This document shows positions 1 through 8,249 of a stretch of 40,944 nt of DNA, in pieces. Each line of letters opens with the position of its first letter. Within the stretch, counting starts at the first letter, position 1. The notes below the pieces were generated by a model. That model was given only the letters and a program-made list of their open reading frames with translations, had not been told where the DNA came from and did not search any database. Source of the DNA: Pirellulales bacterium (lineage in GTDB: Bacteria; Planctomycetota; Planctomycetia; Pirellulales; Lacipirellulaceae). Location of the stretch: the NCBI GenBank assembly GCA_022448345.1, contig JAKVCB010000020.1, positions 1 to 40,944 of the forward strand. The letters run 5' to 3'. Position numbers and translations under genes: made by a program.

Positions 1-43
1 GTGCTGGCACCATCGGAGTCATCGGGTCATCTCCGCAACGGTT

Positions 44-1168
44 TCATGAATCGGAGCTGGTGCTCCGATTAAACGAGGTGGCTAGCTGGGAATCATAGAT
101 TCTGCCAAACCGGTTGGCCAGGAAACTGTCAAAGTCAACCTGTTCCTGGGCCACAAAACCCTGGGGAGGGGGCTTGCCGGCCACGTGCAAATCGACGACC
201 GTCGAAAGGCCCGCAGCGGTGGTTAGCTGGATCGCACTCCAGCGATCGCCATCGATTTCCTGGTGATAGATTTTGCGGGCATCGCTGATCTGAACAAACT
301 GATCTTCCCGCCATCCGGTCACGGTGCAGAACGTGATGACAACATCCTGAAAAGTGATCGGCAGCGACTTTTCTAAAATGTCTTTCATCACCTCGCGTCG
401 CTCCCCAAGTCGTAGTTCCCGAACCAGCATCAATGCGAGATCACGATGTCCTACGTAGCGGACCGTTTTGTAGTTCAGTTCGCGGACTTTGTTATCGAGC
501 GATTCGCAAAGAGTTCCCAACCCACCGCTGGTGTTGAATGCCTCGTAGCGGACTCCATCGAGAGAGAAGTGTTCAAGACCCTCCAGCGCCAGCACGTCAA
601 TACGTTGCCCGTCGTGAATTGCTTCACACGGATTGCAATATTCGTTGATCAGGCCGTCGGTAGACCAGGTCAGATTGTATTTGAGGGCGCCAGTCGGGAA
701 TTGGGGCAACGCCCCAACGCGCATTCGCACACTATCGAGTCGCTCAAATTTTTTAGTCAGATGGTTGGCGACGATCGAGATGAAACCGGGTGCCAGGCCA
801 CATTGGGGCATAAAGATTTGCCCAGGTTTTGCCTTTTCGGCAAAAGCGCGCACGCGGCGAGTGGTCGTCACGTCTTCGGTCAAATCAAAATAACTGAGAC
901 CGGCGGTCAAAGCCGTTTCGGCGATCAGCGGGTTATGTCGGTAGCTCAGCGCGGAAATAACCGTATCGCGGTGCTCCATTGCCTGGGCCAACTCCCCAGC
1001 ATTGGTGGCATCGATGGTTTGCACACCGATATCGAGTTGTTTGCCCAGTCGTTCGACGACCTCCTGGTTCGCGTCGGCAACAAGCAACTCGTATTCCCCT
1101 GTGCCACACAATTGGTGGGCGATCATCCGCCCGATTTTTCCGGCGCCTAATAGCAAAACTCGATGCAT
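44..1168 (-). CDS. saccharopine dehydrogenase-family oxidoreductase
   Basis: The 374-residue protein opens with a Rossmann fold: the strand HRVLLLGAGKIG (residues 2-13) has the GxGxxG dinucleotide-binding pattern, followed by an acidic residue after the second strand (VADAN). It resembles the saccharopine dehydrogenase / lysine 6-dehydrogenase family, whose members oxidise or form secondary amines in lysine-type metabolism using NAD(P). The stretch FMPQCGLAPGFISI near residue 120 matches the family's conserved GLAPG segment. The length is normal for the lysine-6-dehydrogenase-like subgroup. The ATG at 1168 is preceded by AGGAAGG about 10 nt upstream. The substrate cannot be read from the sequence, and no neighbour belongs to lysine metabolism. 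Family placement is confident; the exact reaction is not. Confidence 0.88.
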   Translation of the reverse strand: MHRVLLLGAGKIGRMIAHQLCGTGEYELLVADANQEVVERLGKQLDIGVQTIDATNAGELAQAMEHRDTVISALSYRHNPLIAETALTAGLSYFDLTEDVTTTRRVRAFAEKAKPGQIFMPQCGLAPGFISIVANHLTKKFERLDSVRMRVGALPQFPTGALKYNLTWSTDGLINEYCNPCEAIHDGQRIDVLALEGLEHFSLDGVRYEAFNTSGGLGTLCESLDNKVRELNYKTVRYVGHRDLALMLVRELRLGERREVMKDILEKSLPITFQDVVITFCTVTGWREDQFVQISDARKIYHQEIDGDRWSAIQLTTAAGLSTVVDLHVAGKPPPQGFVAQEQVDFDSFLANRFGRIYDSQLATSFNRSTSSDS

Positions 1169-1556
1169 GAAATGGTTGCCTTCCTATTGAAATGGGAGGG
1201 GCGTTTTCGAGGGCGCCCTTCTCTGCTGTGAGCCGATCAGCCAACGAAAAAAATGTAGAACCGGTCTCAACATTGTGGGCACCATTCAAACCGACTGCCA
1301 TGGGGCTGGGAAGATTTTCCCGGTCGCTTCTCCCCCCGTTAGGTGGCACCTGGATCGGTGGTGGACGTCACAAAAATCTTCCAAAAATTCTTGGCGAGGA
1401 TAAACTGGCACAATTCTATCGATTTTGCCGATATTTCCGAGAAGGGGGGATCTTGTCGGGCTGACAGCACTGCTGCCGGCTTGACCTCGCCGAGGTAAAT
1501 GGTTGCTCGGCTTCAGCTGGCCAAGTCGTTATGCTTGAATCGGAACGAGGGTTGTT
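1169..1556. other. intergenic region between divergent oxidoreductase and porin genes
   Basis: This divergent stretch should hold the promoters of both flanking genes. I see no convincing coding frame or RNA gene. Short frames in it have no ribosome-binding site or recognisable protein content. Confidence 0.4.
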
Positions 1557-1733
1557 TTGCGTTTGTTTTGGCAGTTTCTTGTGCGTGGGCTTGTTGTACG
1601 GCCGTTTTCCGTACGGCAAACCGTACAGTGCTGGCTTGCGATAACGTTTGCCAGTGGCACGGTTTTATGGGCCCAGTCGCCGCTGCCAGCACTGCCAGAG
1701 AAGGTGCGGGCAGCCGTTGGCTTCCTCCGATAG
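1557..1733 (+). pseudogene. N-terminal signal-peptide segment of the porin, in a different frame
   Basis: In the third plus frame a TTG at 1557, preceded by GAGG at 1547-1550, opens a peptide with a long basic n-region (RLFWQFLVRGLVVRPFSVRQ), a hydrophobic core (WLAITFASGTVLWA) and a likely cleavage site at the AQS that follows. This looks like an export signal. The frame then stops at 1731-1733 (TAG), while the mature porin continues one frame over and has no signal peptide or ATG of its own. The simplest reading is that the two were one gene, with a one-base shift somewhere in roughly 1695-1730, either a real mutation or an assembly or sequencing error. Confidence 0.5.
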
Positions 1734-3219
1734 CAGACCGTATTGGCCGCCTGAAATTCGCCGCTTGCCACCGGTGCAGGCAGAGGTCAGGGTGGCTCGT
1801 GCCGAGAGTCAATTCCTTACCTACGAACAAGTCAGCCAGCTCGAAAAACCAAGCCTTGTTGCCGCAACCGATTGGAGTTCCGATTGCCAGGCCCGCAAGG
1901 TTTGTTTTCCTCAGGCACCGAAGCCTCTGGATTTGGCAGGTCGCCAGGTTGAGATTGGGGTAACGGGCTCTATTTGGTTTGACAGCCTGCACGATTTTAA
2001 CGCTTTAGGGTTGGATCCTGAGGAACCGATCTACCGGGAACTGGTCACGTCGTCAATTCCTGTAACTGGGGTCGCTACTGAGCGGGATAACCGTACCGGC
2101 TTCAGTCCGAATCAAACGAACTTCGAGAGTTGGTTCAAAACCCCCACTGAATTTGGACAGTTGCGCGGCTATACCAAATTGAACCTGGCCAGGTATGCCA
2201 CCAATACGGAATTCCAAGTTTACAAGGCCTTTGCGGAGTGGGGCTGGTTGAAGGCAGGTCTCGACTTTACGCTTTGGTTCAACCAGGATGCAGCACCCAA
2301 TAATCTGGATTACGAAGGTCCCAACGCGATTCCGTATGTTCGTTACCCGCAAGTCCGCTTGAAGATACCGCTGGAAGCATTTTCATGGCCCGAGGATCAT
2401 TTTGTGCTGTTAGGAATGGAAACCCCTCCAGCCGACTTGACCCTGCCAGCGGCTAACCAAACAGTCAGGCTCTTAAGGCTTCCTCCTCAATATGCCATGG
2501 TGCTTAATAACGGTCCGCTTGATGCGACCAACGGTGATGATCCTTCGTATACTTCGGACAGGTATGCTTCTGATGAACGGCTCCCTACGTTCGTTAGCAA
2601 GTGGATTTACGAGCCCGACTGGGCCCACATTGAACTGGCCGGTCTTTATCGCCGGATTGGTGCCGTGGGCAGGCCTAAGAGCGGCGGCAATTACGATTCG
2701 TCAGTGAATGGTTGGGGAGTTGCCCTCAGTGGTAAGGTTGATACCTGGGGTAACGATAGCATCATCCTGGCTGGGCAAATTGGCGAGGCCCTGGGCGCTT
2801 ACAGCCAGGACACAGCCGGTCTTAGGCTTGATGCGGCTCCCATTCGTTACGACGATCCAACGGCACCATTGAAGGCAATCAGGGCTGTCGGTGCCTGGGC
2901 TGCCTACGAGCATTGGTGGACCAACGTGCTTCGCTCGACGGTCACCTACGGTTACCTGGCATTCGATTCAGGATTTGCGCAACAGCATAACTCGGTAGGT
3001 ACATACCTCTACAGCCACTACGCAAGCGCCAATATCATCTGGAGCCCGACCCCGTCGGTCGATATGGGCATGGCCTACCTGTTCGGAAGTCGCCGAATTA
3101 CTGCTGAATCATATGGAAACCTACCCCCCCCTGGTCCGTCTTTTCGCCAGGCATACGACCATCGGATCCAGGTGACGATTCGCTGGAACTTCGGTTACCA
3201 GAGCCCCAAGATCAACTAG
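1648..3219 (+). CDS. DcaP-like outer-membrane porin (N-terminus frameshifted)
   Basis: From about residue 70 the protein matches the DcaP-like trimeric porin family. The signature runs YKAFAEWGWLKAGLDFTLW, then PNNLDYEGPN and VRYPQVRLK. In this family these segments form the first long strands of a 16-stranded barrel that passes small anionic solutes. The C-terminus ends in alternating polar/aromatic strands (HRIQVTIRWNFGY), as expected of an outer-membrane barrel. The open frame begins only at a TTG (1648), has no early ATG and starts with an unlikely Cys/Arg-rich stretch (residues 10-25). A good signal peptide lies just upstream in another frame (1557-1733). The true gene therefore probably runs from 1557 to 3219 with a shift. 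The family call is fairly sure; the transported solute is unknown. Confidence 0.8.
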   Translation: MPVARFYGPSRRCQHCQRRCGQPLASSDSRPYWPPEIRRLPPVQAEVRVARAESQFLTYEQVSQLEKPSLVAATDWSSDCQARKVCFPQAPKPLDLAGRQVEIGVTGSIWFDSLHDFNALGLDPEEPIYRELVTSSIPVTGVATERDNRTGFSPNQTNFESWFKTPTEFGQLRGYTKLNLARYATNTEFQVYKAFAEWGWLKAGLDFTLWFNQDAAPNNLDYEGPNAIPYVRYPQVRLKIPLEAFSWPEDHFVLLGMETPPADLTLPAANQTVRLLRLPPQYAMVLNNGPLDATNGDDPSYTSDRYASDERLPTFVSKWIYEPDWAHIELAGLYRRIGAVGRPKSGGNYDSSVNGWGVALSGKVDTWGNDSIILAGQIGEALGAYSQDTAGLRLDAAPIRYDDPTAPLKAIRAVGAWAAYEHWWTNVLRSTVTYGYLAFDSGFAQQHNSVGTYLYSHYASANIIWSPTPSVDMGMAYLFGSRRITAESYGNLPPPGPSFRQAYDHRIQVTIRWNFGYQSPKIN

Positions 3220-3441
3220 GGCATATCACGGACCGATACTTTTTCGGTCAACCGCGACCTTTCTTGCGAATCCAAAAGCGGGGCCGCCTGAGCTTTTTGT
3301 GGCGATCCTCTTACGAGCATCCAAGAGTGGGCCGGGTTGGACTTGGCTCGCCAGGAGCGAAAGTCCAAGAACTGGGATGACTCGACTAAAGTCGTCTGGC
3401 CAGTTGTGTTTTGCGCAACCATTTGCCTTCTTCAAGAGGAG

Positions 3442-3478
3442 AATCAGGCACCCAACCTTTGCGGTTGGGTGCCTGATT
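3442..3478. terminator. perfect 16-bp hairpin between convergent genes
   Basis: The arms at 3442-3457 (AATCAGGCACCCAACC) and 3463-3478 are perfect reverse complements around a 5-nt loop. The hairpin lies between the convergent porin and PEP-CTERM genes, where a bidirectional terminator is expected. No T-tract follows on either strand, so it is not a textbook intrinsic terminator. The rest of 3220-3529 shows no gene. Confidence 0.55.
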
Positions 3479-3529
3479 GATTCCTTGCTTGGCGGGTCTG
3501 AAACAGAGCCGCCAATTGAAACATGGGGT

Positions 3530-4138
3530 TTAAATCGCCCAGCGCCGACCTAACGTCAACATTGCCAATCCACCTACCAGCAGTATTCCAGTTGCTGGTT
3601 CCGGAATCGGCGTGATTACAAAGTTAAGGGTCGCCGCCGCTGCGTTGGGTCCCGTTTCCTGAGCCCAGAACGTGTAGGTACCTGCACCGAGGGGACCACT
3701 AAACCCTTGGCTCCCAGGACCTGCACCCATAATTTGGAGAATGTCCAAACCGACATCTGCAACGCCGAAATGGTGATACCCCAACATCACAGCAGGGTTC
3801 GGTCCCGGACTGGTTGGAGGTGTGGGAAAGGGGTTCCCTGAGGCCACAGCCAGAAATGATTTGTCATCGGTGGATGTCCAGTTGTCGACAATGATTGCCG
3901 CTAGTTGGTCACCTGCATCAACATCGAAGGTGAAATACTCCCGGTCTGCAGAGACAGAGCTGTAAAGAACCTGGTTGTTGACTCCGATGGGTATGAGGGC
4001 AGTGGGACTCTGGTAATCGCCAGAGAGATCGCCGTCAATACTCTCGTCCCACATGACGGATGCCATGACGGGAACCGTAGTAGAAGTTGCGATTATCGCA
4101 CTCAATAAATAAAGTTGGATCAGGTTAAGGCGAACCAC
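3530..4138 (-). CDS. PEP-CTERM sorting-domain protein (tandem paralogue A)
   Basis: This 202-residue secreted protein starts with a hydrophobic signal sequence (LIQLYLLSAIIATSTTVPVMA) and ends with a PEP-CTERM tail: an IPEPATG motif, a hydrophobic stretch and a final RRW. In this class, exosortase recognises the tail and sorts the protein to the envelope or matrix. The middle shares many positions with its neighbour at 4299-4910, for example VMWDESIDGDLS against VVWDEAIDGSLS, GPGSQGFSGPLGAGTYTFWAQ against GPGSQGFTPPLGPGDYSFWV, and LNFVIT against LNFVVT. Those segments point to a recent duplication. The GTG start at 4138 has AAAGGA about 8 nt upstream. The function of the mature domain is unknown. 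Confidence 0.85.
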   Translation of the reverse strand: MVRLNLIQLYLLSAIIATSTTVPVMASVMWDESIDGDLSGDYQSPTALIPIGVNNQVLYSSVSADREYFTFDVDAGDQLAAIIVDNWTSTDDKSFLAVASGNPFPTPPTSPGPNPAVMLGYHHFGVADVGLDILQIMGAGPGSQGFSGPLGAGTYTFWAQETGPNAAAATLNFVITPIPEPATGILLVGGLAMLTLGRRWAI

Positions 4139-4298
4139 AGGATTTTCCTTTCTCGAGGAACAAATGAACGGTTAAGCAAAGCAAAATTTGGTCCAAACGT
4201 TTGGGTGCTCCCACGCGACGTGTAAGGCGCTCCGGTCAACCTGCTTTCCAGAGGTGGTGTTGAAGGTTGGACCGGGAGTGGTTTTGAGCTCGAAATTT

Positions 4299-4910
4299 CT
4301 AAGCAGGTTTGCGTTTGCTGCGCCACCACGTCAGAAGGGCTATGGTTCCACTGCACAAGATCCAACCTGCAGTTGGTTCAGGAATTGGAGTGGTGACCAC
4401 GAAATTCAGATCCCACGTTGCAGCGTCGGCACCGCCCTGGCGGACCCAGAAACTGTAGTCACCCGGACCCAGTGGAGGCGTGAATCCTTGTGACCCCGGA
4501 CCCTGGCCCATGCTTGGTAGGATATCCTGGTTGACATCAAGTTCACCGTAATGCACATAGCCGAGTAAATCGGTCACATTCGGGTTAGCCGGGTCAACAG
4601 TGAACGTGTCTCCAGTGACGATACCCAGAAAGCCAAGGTCGTCGGCTGAATCCCAATCTTCTACGATTAGCGCCGAGAGTTCTTCGTTGGCGCCAATGTT
4701 GAATGTGAAAAACTTGCTGATACCGCTCACGGTAGTTCCTATCGCGTCGTTACTACCAACGGACAGCGAACCAAAGTCGGTCGGTGTTTGTCGGTCGGTT
4801 GACAGTGAACCATCGATGGCCTCATCCCAGACGACGGCAGCTACTAGCAGACCTGGCAGTGCGAGCGGACACATAACCAGCGACAAACAGATCATTTTCT
4901 TCAAATTCAT
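4299..4910 (-). CDS. PEP-CTERM sorting-domain protein (tandem paralogue B)
   Basis: The protein has 203 residues, with an N-terminal signal peptide (MICLSLVMCPLALPGLLVAA) and a C-terminal PEP-CTERM tail (IPEPTAG, a hydrophobic segment, RSKRK). It is a paralogue of the downstream protein at 3530-4138, with a colinear conserved body ending in a GPGSQGF...PLGPGDYSFWV segment typical of secreted beta-sandwich domains. The ATG at 4910 has AAGGGA about 7 nt upstream. The 160 bases to the next gene hold no evident terminator, so the pair may be cotranscribed. The role is unknown; no exosortase is encoded in the window. Confidence 0.86.
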   Translation of the reverse strand: MNLKKMICLSLVMCPLALPGLLVAAVVWDEAIDGSLSTDRQTPTDFGSLSVGSNDAIGTTVSGISKFFTFNIGANEELSALIVEDWDSADDLGFLGIVTGDTFTVDPANPNVTDLLGYVHYGELDVNQDILPSMGQGPGSQGFTPPLGPGDYSFWVRQGGADAATWDLNFVVTTPIPEPTAGWILCSGTIALLTWWRSKRKPA

Positions 4911-5424
4911 TATGCTTCCCTTTCAACCCTTTCGACTTCGTGACGACAACAACACAGTCCGCGCACGGACCACCGATGGGATCAATTCTCAACACGGGTT
5001 CAAATCCAACAATTCCCAAGAAGGGGGGGAAGGCATTCACTCTGTGGTGGGAGTGGTGGTGTAAAGACAATCTGCAAACTGGGATTTCTGTTTCGCATTA
5101 ATTCTTGCCGACCTGGTGCCCTTGAAAAATTTTTGGTCGTCGTTTCAGGACCAAAATTTTCTCCAGCTGTCGGGTCGTTGTTGTAAATGCTGAGTTCCCC
5201 CTCGGCAGCACACGACGACACGGCTCCATAAAAATTCAACTCGTTTTTAGCGTGCCTCCCCGCGAGTGGCCAGGAAAATGCCCTCGCCTTGAATCTGCTT
5301 TGCAAGAACCAGAAGGGTATCTGCGCCAGGCAGTGATCTTTGCAGAATTCCTTTGGGGTTTCTGTTGCGATGAATGGTCCATTACCCACTTCAAGTCAAA
5401 CCTGCATTCCGAGGAGACAACACA
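4911..5424. promoter_or_regulatory. divergent intergenic region with an AT-rich inverted repeat
   Basis: These 514 bases separate two divergently transcribed PEP-CTERM genes and should hold both promoters. An inverted repeat lies at 5125-5160. Its arms are built on AAAATTTT-GGTC and GACC-AAAATTTT, with one extra T in the left arm and a 10-nt loop. It could be an operator or a structured leader. No coding frame here is convincing. Confidence 0.4.
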
Positions 5425-6201
5425 ATGACTCACTACAGCACGTCGAAATTAAAAATCAACGCCATACTGGTTGCCGGATTGTTAGTGGTCACCACTGCCC
5501 TAAACGTTCATGCGGCGGGAATCATCAATACGCTTGTTGCGACCCCCGGAACCACTCACGAAACGATAGGTTTACAACCTTCCGATCCAGGAATGCCCGT
5601 TCTTGGCACGGATATGAACGCAGGGCTTCAGATCAATGTGCAATTCATCAATGGGATGATGGAGTCGGTCAACTGGGACCAGTCCACGGGCACCGCCAGT
5701 GGTACGGGTTGGCAGTTGGGTACGACTGGCGACACGTTGGGAAACCCCTGGATTCTCCGTCAGGTTGGGAATTTTCCAACGGGAGCTCCCGGAATTGATA
5801 GTATGCGTCTGGAGTTCAGTGCCGGGGCAGCGAATGCTGTTTGGGATACTGGTTTCGGGGGAAACACACCCAATTCGGGTGCTGGTAGCACGTTTGCCCT
5901 TGCCGGTGGCCAACTCGGTAGTTGGGATGTCGATGTAACCTATCGGGACGAGATAGCACTGCAAGGCAACACAGCTCAGGGCGATATTTTTCGCGAACTG
6001 AAAATTGACTTTGTGGGTAACTCGTCGATCGGAGTGTTTGACATTGGTGACCAAATGGCCTTTGTGGCCGACACCGACCTGCTCGTTGCGGGCGCTGTTC
6101 TTGGTGCGCAGGCGGTTCCGGAGCCAACCGGGCTCGTTTTGGCCCTCTCCGCATTGGTTGCACTCGGATGGAATTTCTGTCGCCGGCAGCGGACAGTTTG
6201 A
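5425..6201 (+). CDS. PEP-CTERM sorting-domain protein
   Basis: The ATG at 5425 is chosen because GAGGAG lies 8 nt upstream and the protein then opens with a clean signal peptide (KINAILVAGLLVVTTALNVHA). An in-frame start 51 bases earlier lacks both. The 258-residue product ends in VPEPTG, a hydrophobic helix and CRRQR, which is the PEP-CTERM envelope-sorting signal. The mature part is rich in Gly, Asn and Thr and contains VTYRDEIALQG and FDIGDQMAFVADT segments, consistent with an extracellular beta-rich domain. It is not a close paralogue of the two divergent PEP-CTERM proteins next door. The function is unknown. Confidence 0.85.
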   Translation: MTHYSTSKLKINAILVAGLLVVTTALNVHAAGIINTLVATPGTTHETIGLQPSDPGMPVLGTDMNAGLQINVQFINGMMESVNWDQSTGTASGTGWQLGTTGDTLGNPWILRQVGNFPTGAPGIDSMRLEFSAGAANAVWDTGFGGNTPNSGAGSTFALAGGQLGSWDVDVTYRDEIALQGNTAQGDIFRELKIDFVGNSSIGVFDIGDQMAFVADTDLLVAGAVLGAQAVPEPTGLVLALSALVALGWNFCRRQRTV

Positions 6202-6268
6202 AAGGCATGTTTGGACCTCGAATGGTTTTTCCAAAAACGGCAAACTTTTAGCCGAAGATTAGAAACAC

Positions 6269-6307
6269 AAAAAACACAGGTGTCTGGTCGGACACTTGTG
6301 TTTTTTT
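6269..6307. terminator. bidirectional intrinsic terminator
   Basis: The arms AACACAGGTGTC (6273-6284) and GACACTTGTGTT (6291-6302) pair over 12 positions with one G-T wobble around a 6-nt loop. An A-run precedes the stem and a T-run (6301-6307) follows it, so it can work in both directions. It sits about 70 bases after the PEP-CTERM gene ending at 6201. Confidence 0.8.
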
Positions 6308-6528
6308 GCGCTGCATAGGGCCGATTGGTGTTTCAACCAAACGAACGGTTCCTTTGGTCCCTTGGTAGAGTTGCCACAGGCTGTTTCCTGCGAGGGTCGG
6401 ATGTTTTCCAAGGTTAAACGGACCATACCGACCCTTGTCGGCCTTCGCCGGAAGTGGGACGATAGCGAACATGGCTGGAGAGTTTGGGAATCGTGCTCAA
6501 CGACTCTGGTGGAAAAATCGCAGTAATC

Positions 6529-6777
6529 TTAGAAGGCAAACTTTGCAAGCGTGTTCCGGTAGGACAGGTCGTCGAAGGTGGGTTTCAGGCCGTCAGCGGC
6601 GGGCTCGAACGATAGCTGATTTCTGGTTTGTAGGTTGAGTTCGCCGGAAGAGTAGGCCCTTGGATTTTCCCAGAGACCGACGACCGTGGTTGGGCCGATG
6701 ACGATCATCAGAAAGCAACCCGAGGGATCCAACGGTCCAGAAAAGTACCTATCCGATGAATTCACCATACCAATCAC
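6529..6777 (-). CDS. possible small hypothetical protein
   Basis: This 82-codon frame overlaps the start of the divergent dehydrogenase gene. Its second half, from an internal ATG at 6714, has strongly C-ending codons and a balanced composition (for example YSSGELNLQTRN and KPTFDDLSYRN), which looks like coding sequence. I recognise no domain. There is no good ribosome-binding site, and the N-terminal third overlaps the leader of the neighbour. A bidirectional terminator at 6269-6307 would serve it. It may instead be the remnant of a larger gene or a chance frame. Apart from the terminator, the rest of 6202-6755 shows nothing. Confidence 0.3.
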   Translation of the reverse strand: MIGMVNSSDRYFSGPLDPSGCFLMIVIGPTTVVGLWENPRAYSSGELNLQTRNQLSFEPAADGLKPTFDDLSYRNTLAKFAF

Positions 6778-7994
6778 CCGACAGGTCGACTTTCAAGCGG
6801 GACCTGGCCGATTTGGAAGCCCGCTTTGAAGATCTCCAGCCAGAGTTGGAACTAGTCGTGCGCGATCCGGCTCTGGGCCTGAAAGGCTACGTGGTGGTCT
6901 GGAGCACACTCAATGCGGTAGGGGGTCCCTTGGGGCGATGCGGCAAGGGGGGCACGCGGATCACCCCGAGTTTGTCGCTCCAGGAGGTTCGCATGTTGGC
7001 CAGGACCCAGTCGCTCAAAAACGCCGCTGCCGGTTTGCCATTGGGAGGTGCCAAGTCGGGCTTGGCGGCCGATCCTCGAAGTGCGGGATTCGAGACCCTC
7101 TATCGACGGTTCGTGCGGCTGGTGGCCCCGGCACTCCGGCAAAACGGTGGTCCCTGGGGCGGGTTTGGCTTTGATCTTGGAGCGGATCCGATCCATGCCG
7201 AGTGGGCGTGCGATGAACTCAATTCTACGAGTTGCTTTACCGGAAAACCGGTTTCGCAGGGCGGAACTGATTACGATGCGGAGGGGATTGCTGGACTGGG
7301 TGTGGTGGTGGCAGCCACCACACTCCTGAAGTACCAACAGCGGCCAGTTGATTCGACCCATTGTGCCGTGCAGGGGTTGGGAGCGATGGGAGCGGCCGTC
7401 TGTCATTATGCCAGCCAGGAAGGGATGGAGGTGCGGTTCATCGCCGATCCACGCGTAGGCGGATGTTGGCGTTTGGAATCGGCTTTGACGGGCGAACTAC
7501 GGGATGCGGTCATTCACGGTCATTTTGAAAAGGCCCGTTCGCTACTCGAGTTAGGGCCGCATCTGCGGATGGATCTCGACGACGTCCTCACACAACAGGT
7601 CGAGGTTCTGTTTCCTTGTGCTGTCCAGTACGTGATTCGGGAAGAAAATGTCGACCAGGTATCAGCACGTGCTGTGGTTGAGGGCGCGAATAATCCGTTA
7701 ACCCCCGAGGCCAGGACACGACTTTATGAACGTGGTGTGACCGTGATTCCTGACATCATTGCCAATCCAGGCGGGGCGATTGCCGCCTTTGTGGAGTTGA
7801 CTTCTAAGATCGGCAACGAAGAAAACATTCGTACTCGTGCCAAAGTCGAAGAAGCAAAAGAGTTCACGCGGCATAAGGTGGCGGCCAACGTCCGCGAAGT
7901 GCTGGCCCTGGCCGATGCGGTTGGGGTCGACCCTGTGCAGGCTGCTTTCTACCTGGCCTACTGCCGTGTCTTCGGCGAGGTCGAACAAGGTTGA
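6756..7994 (+). CDS. Glu/Leu/Phe/Val dehydrogenase-family protein
   Basis: The 412-residue protein matches the amino-acid dehydrogenase family, which deaminates an amino acid (glutamate in the commonest case) to its 2-oxo acid with NAD(P). The N-terminal dimerisation/substrate domain carries GKGGTRITP (residues 63-71), corresponding to the family GKGGIR motif, and PLGGAKSG with the catalytic lysine at 100. The NAD domain begins near residue 205 with VQGLGAMGAAV, a GxGxxG fingerprint. The later VEGANNPLTPEA and IPDIIANPGGAI segments also fit the family. It departs from typical glutamate dehydrogenases in several places, for instance NPGGAIAAFVE where NAGGVxxSYxE is usual, so substrate specificity is open. 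It stands alone between PEP-CTERM genes. Confidence 0.88.
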   Translation: MNSPYQSPDRSTFKRDLADLEARFEDLQPELELVVRDPALGLKGYVVVWSTLNAVGGPLGRCGKGGTRITPSLSLQEVRMLARTQSLKNAAAGLPLGGAKSGLAADPRSAGFETLYRRFVRLVAPALRQNGGPWGGFGFDLGADPIHAEWACDELNSTSCFTGKPVSQGGTDYDAEGIAGLGVVVAATTLLKYQQRPVDSTHCAVQGLGAMGAAVCHYASQEGMEVRFIADPRVGGCWRLESALTGELRDAVIHGHFEKARSLLELGPHLRMDLDDVLTQQVEVLFPCAVQYVIREENVDQVSARAVVEGANNPLTPEARTRLYERGVTVIPDIIANPGGAIAAFVELTSKIGNEENIRTRAKVEEAKEFTRHKVAANVREVLALADAVGVDPVQAAFYLAYCRVFGEVEQG

Positions 7995-8070
7995 GGCCAT
8001 CGGTCGATAGGCATGGTCGCATTGCCCTGGTCGACACCGTGAGTCGGGTAAGGTCTCACAGTGCCCCCCC

Positions 8071-8094
8071 CCAATTTTGTAAATGCAAAATTGG
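8071..8094. terminator. 9-bp perfect hairpin downstream of the dehydrogenase
   Basis: CCAATTTTG (8071-8079) and CAAAATTGG (8086-8094) are perfect complements around a 6-nt loop, preceded by a run of nine C ending in the stem. It lies about 77 bases after the dehydrogenase stop. No T-tract follows, so terminator function is uncertain. The remaining bases up to 8249 should hold the promoter of the next gene; I could not assign -35/-10 boxes. Confidence 0.4.
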
Positions 8095-8249
8095 ATGTCC
8101 ACTAGAGTGTGACACACAAAAAACAGCTCAGCTTTTAAGGATTTGCTTCTTTCTGTTACCAGGTTGACTTTGCCGGTGTTAGAATGAGACGCTGTAGTAG
8201 TGTGGATCCCCACTGAAATCCAACAGTATGTTAAGGATGTTTTAGCCTC

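Noticed and set aside
446-1150. 234-codon plus-strand frame inside the saccharopine-dehydrogenase-family gene
   Set aside because: It is antisense to a clearly conserved protein and has no recognisable content.
1459-1473. TGACAGCACTGCT shared with 19459-19471, with a similar GCACTGCTAGCAT at 36072-36084
   Set aside because: The repeats are only 13 bases and lie in unrelated contexts, including coding sequence; probably chance.
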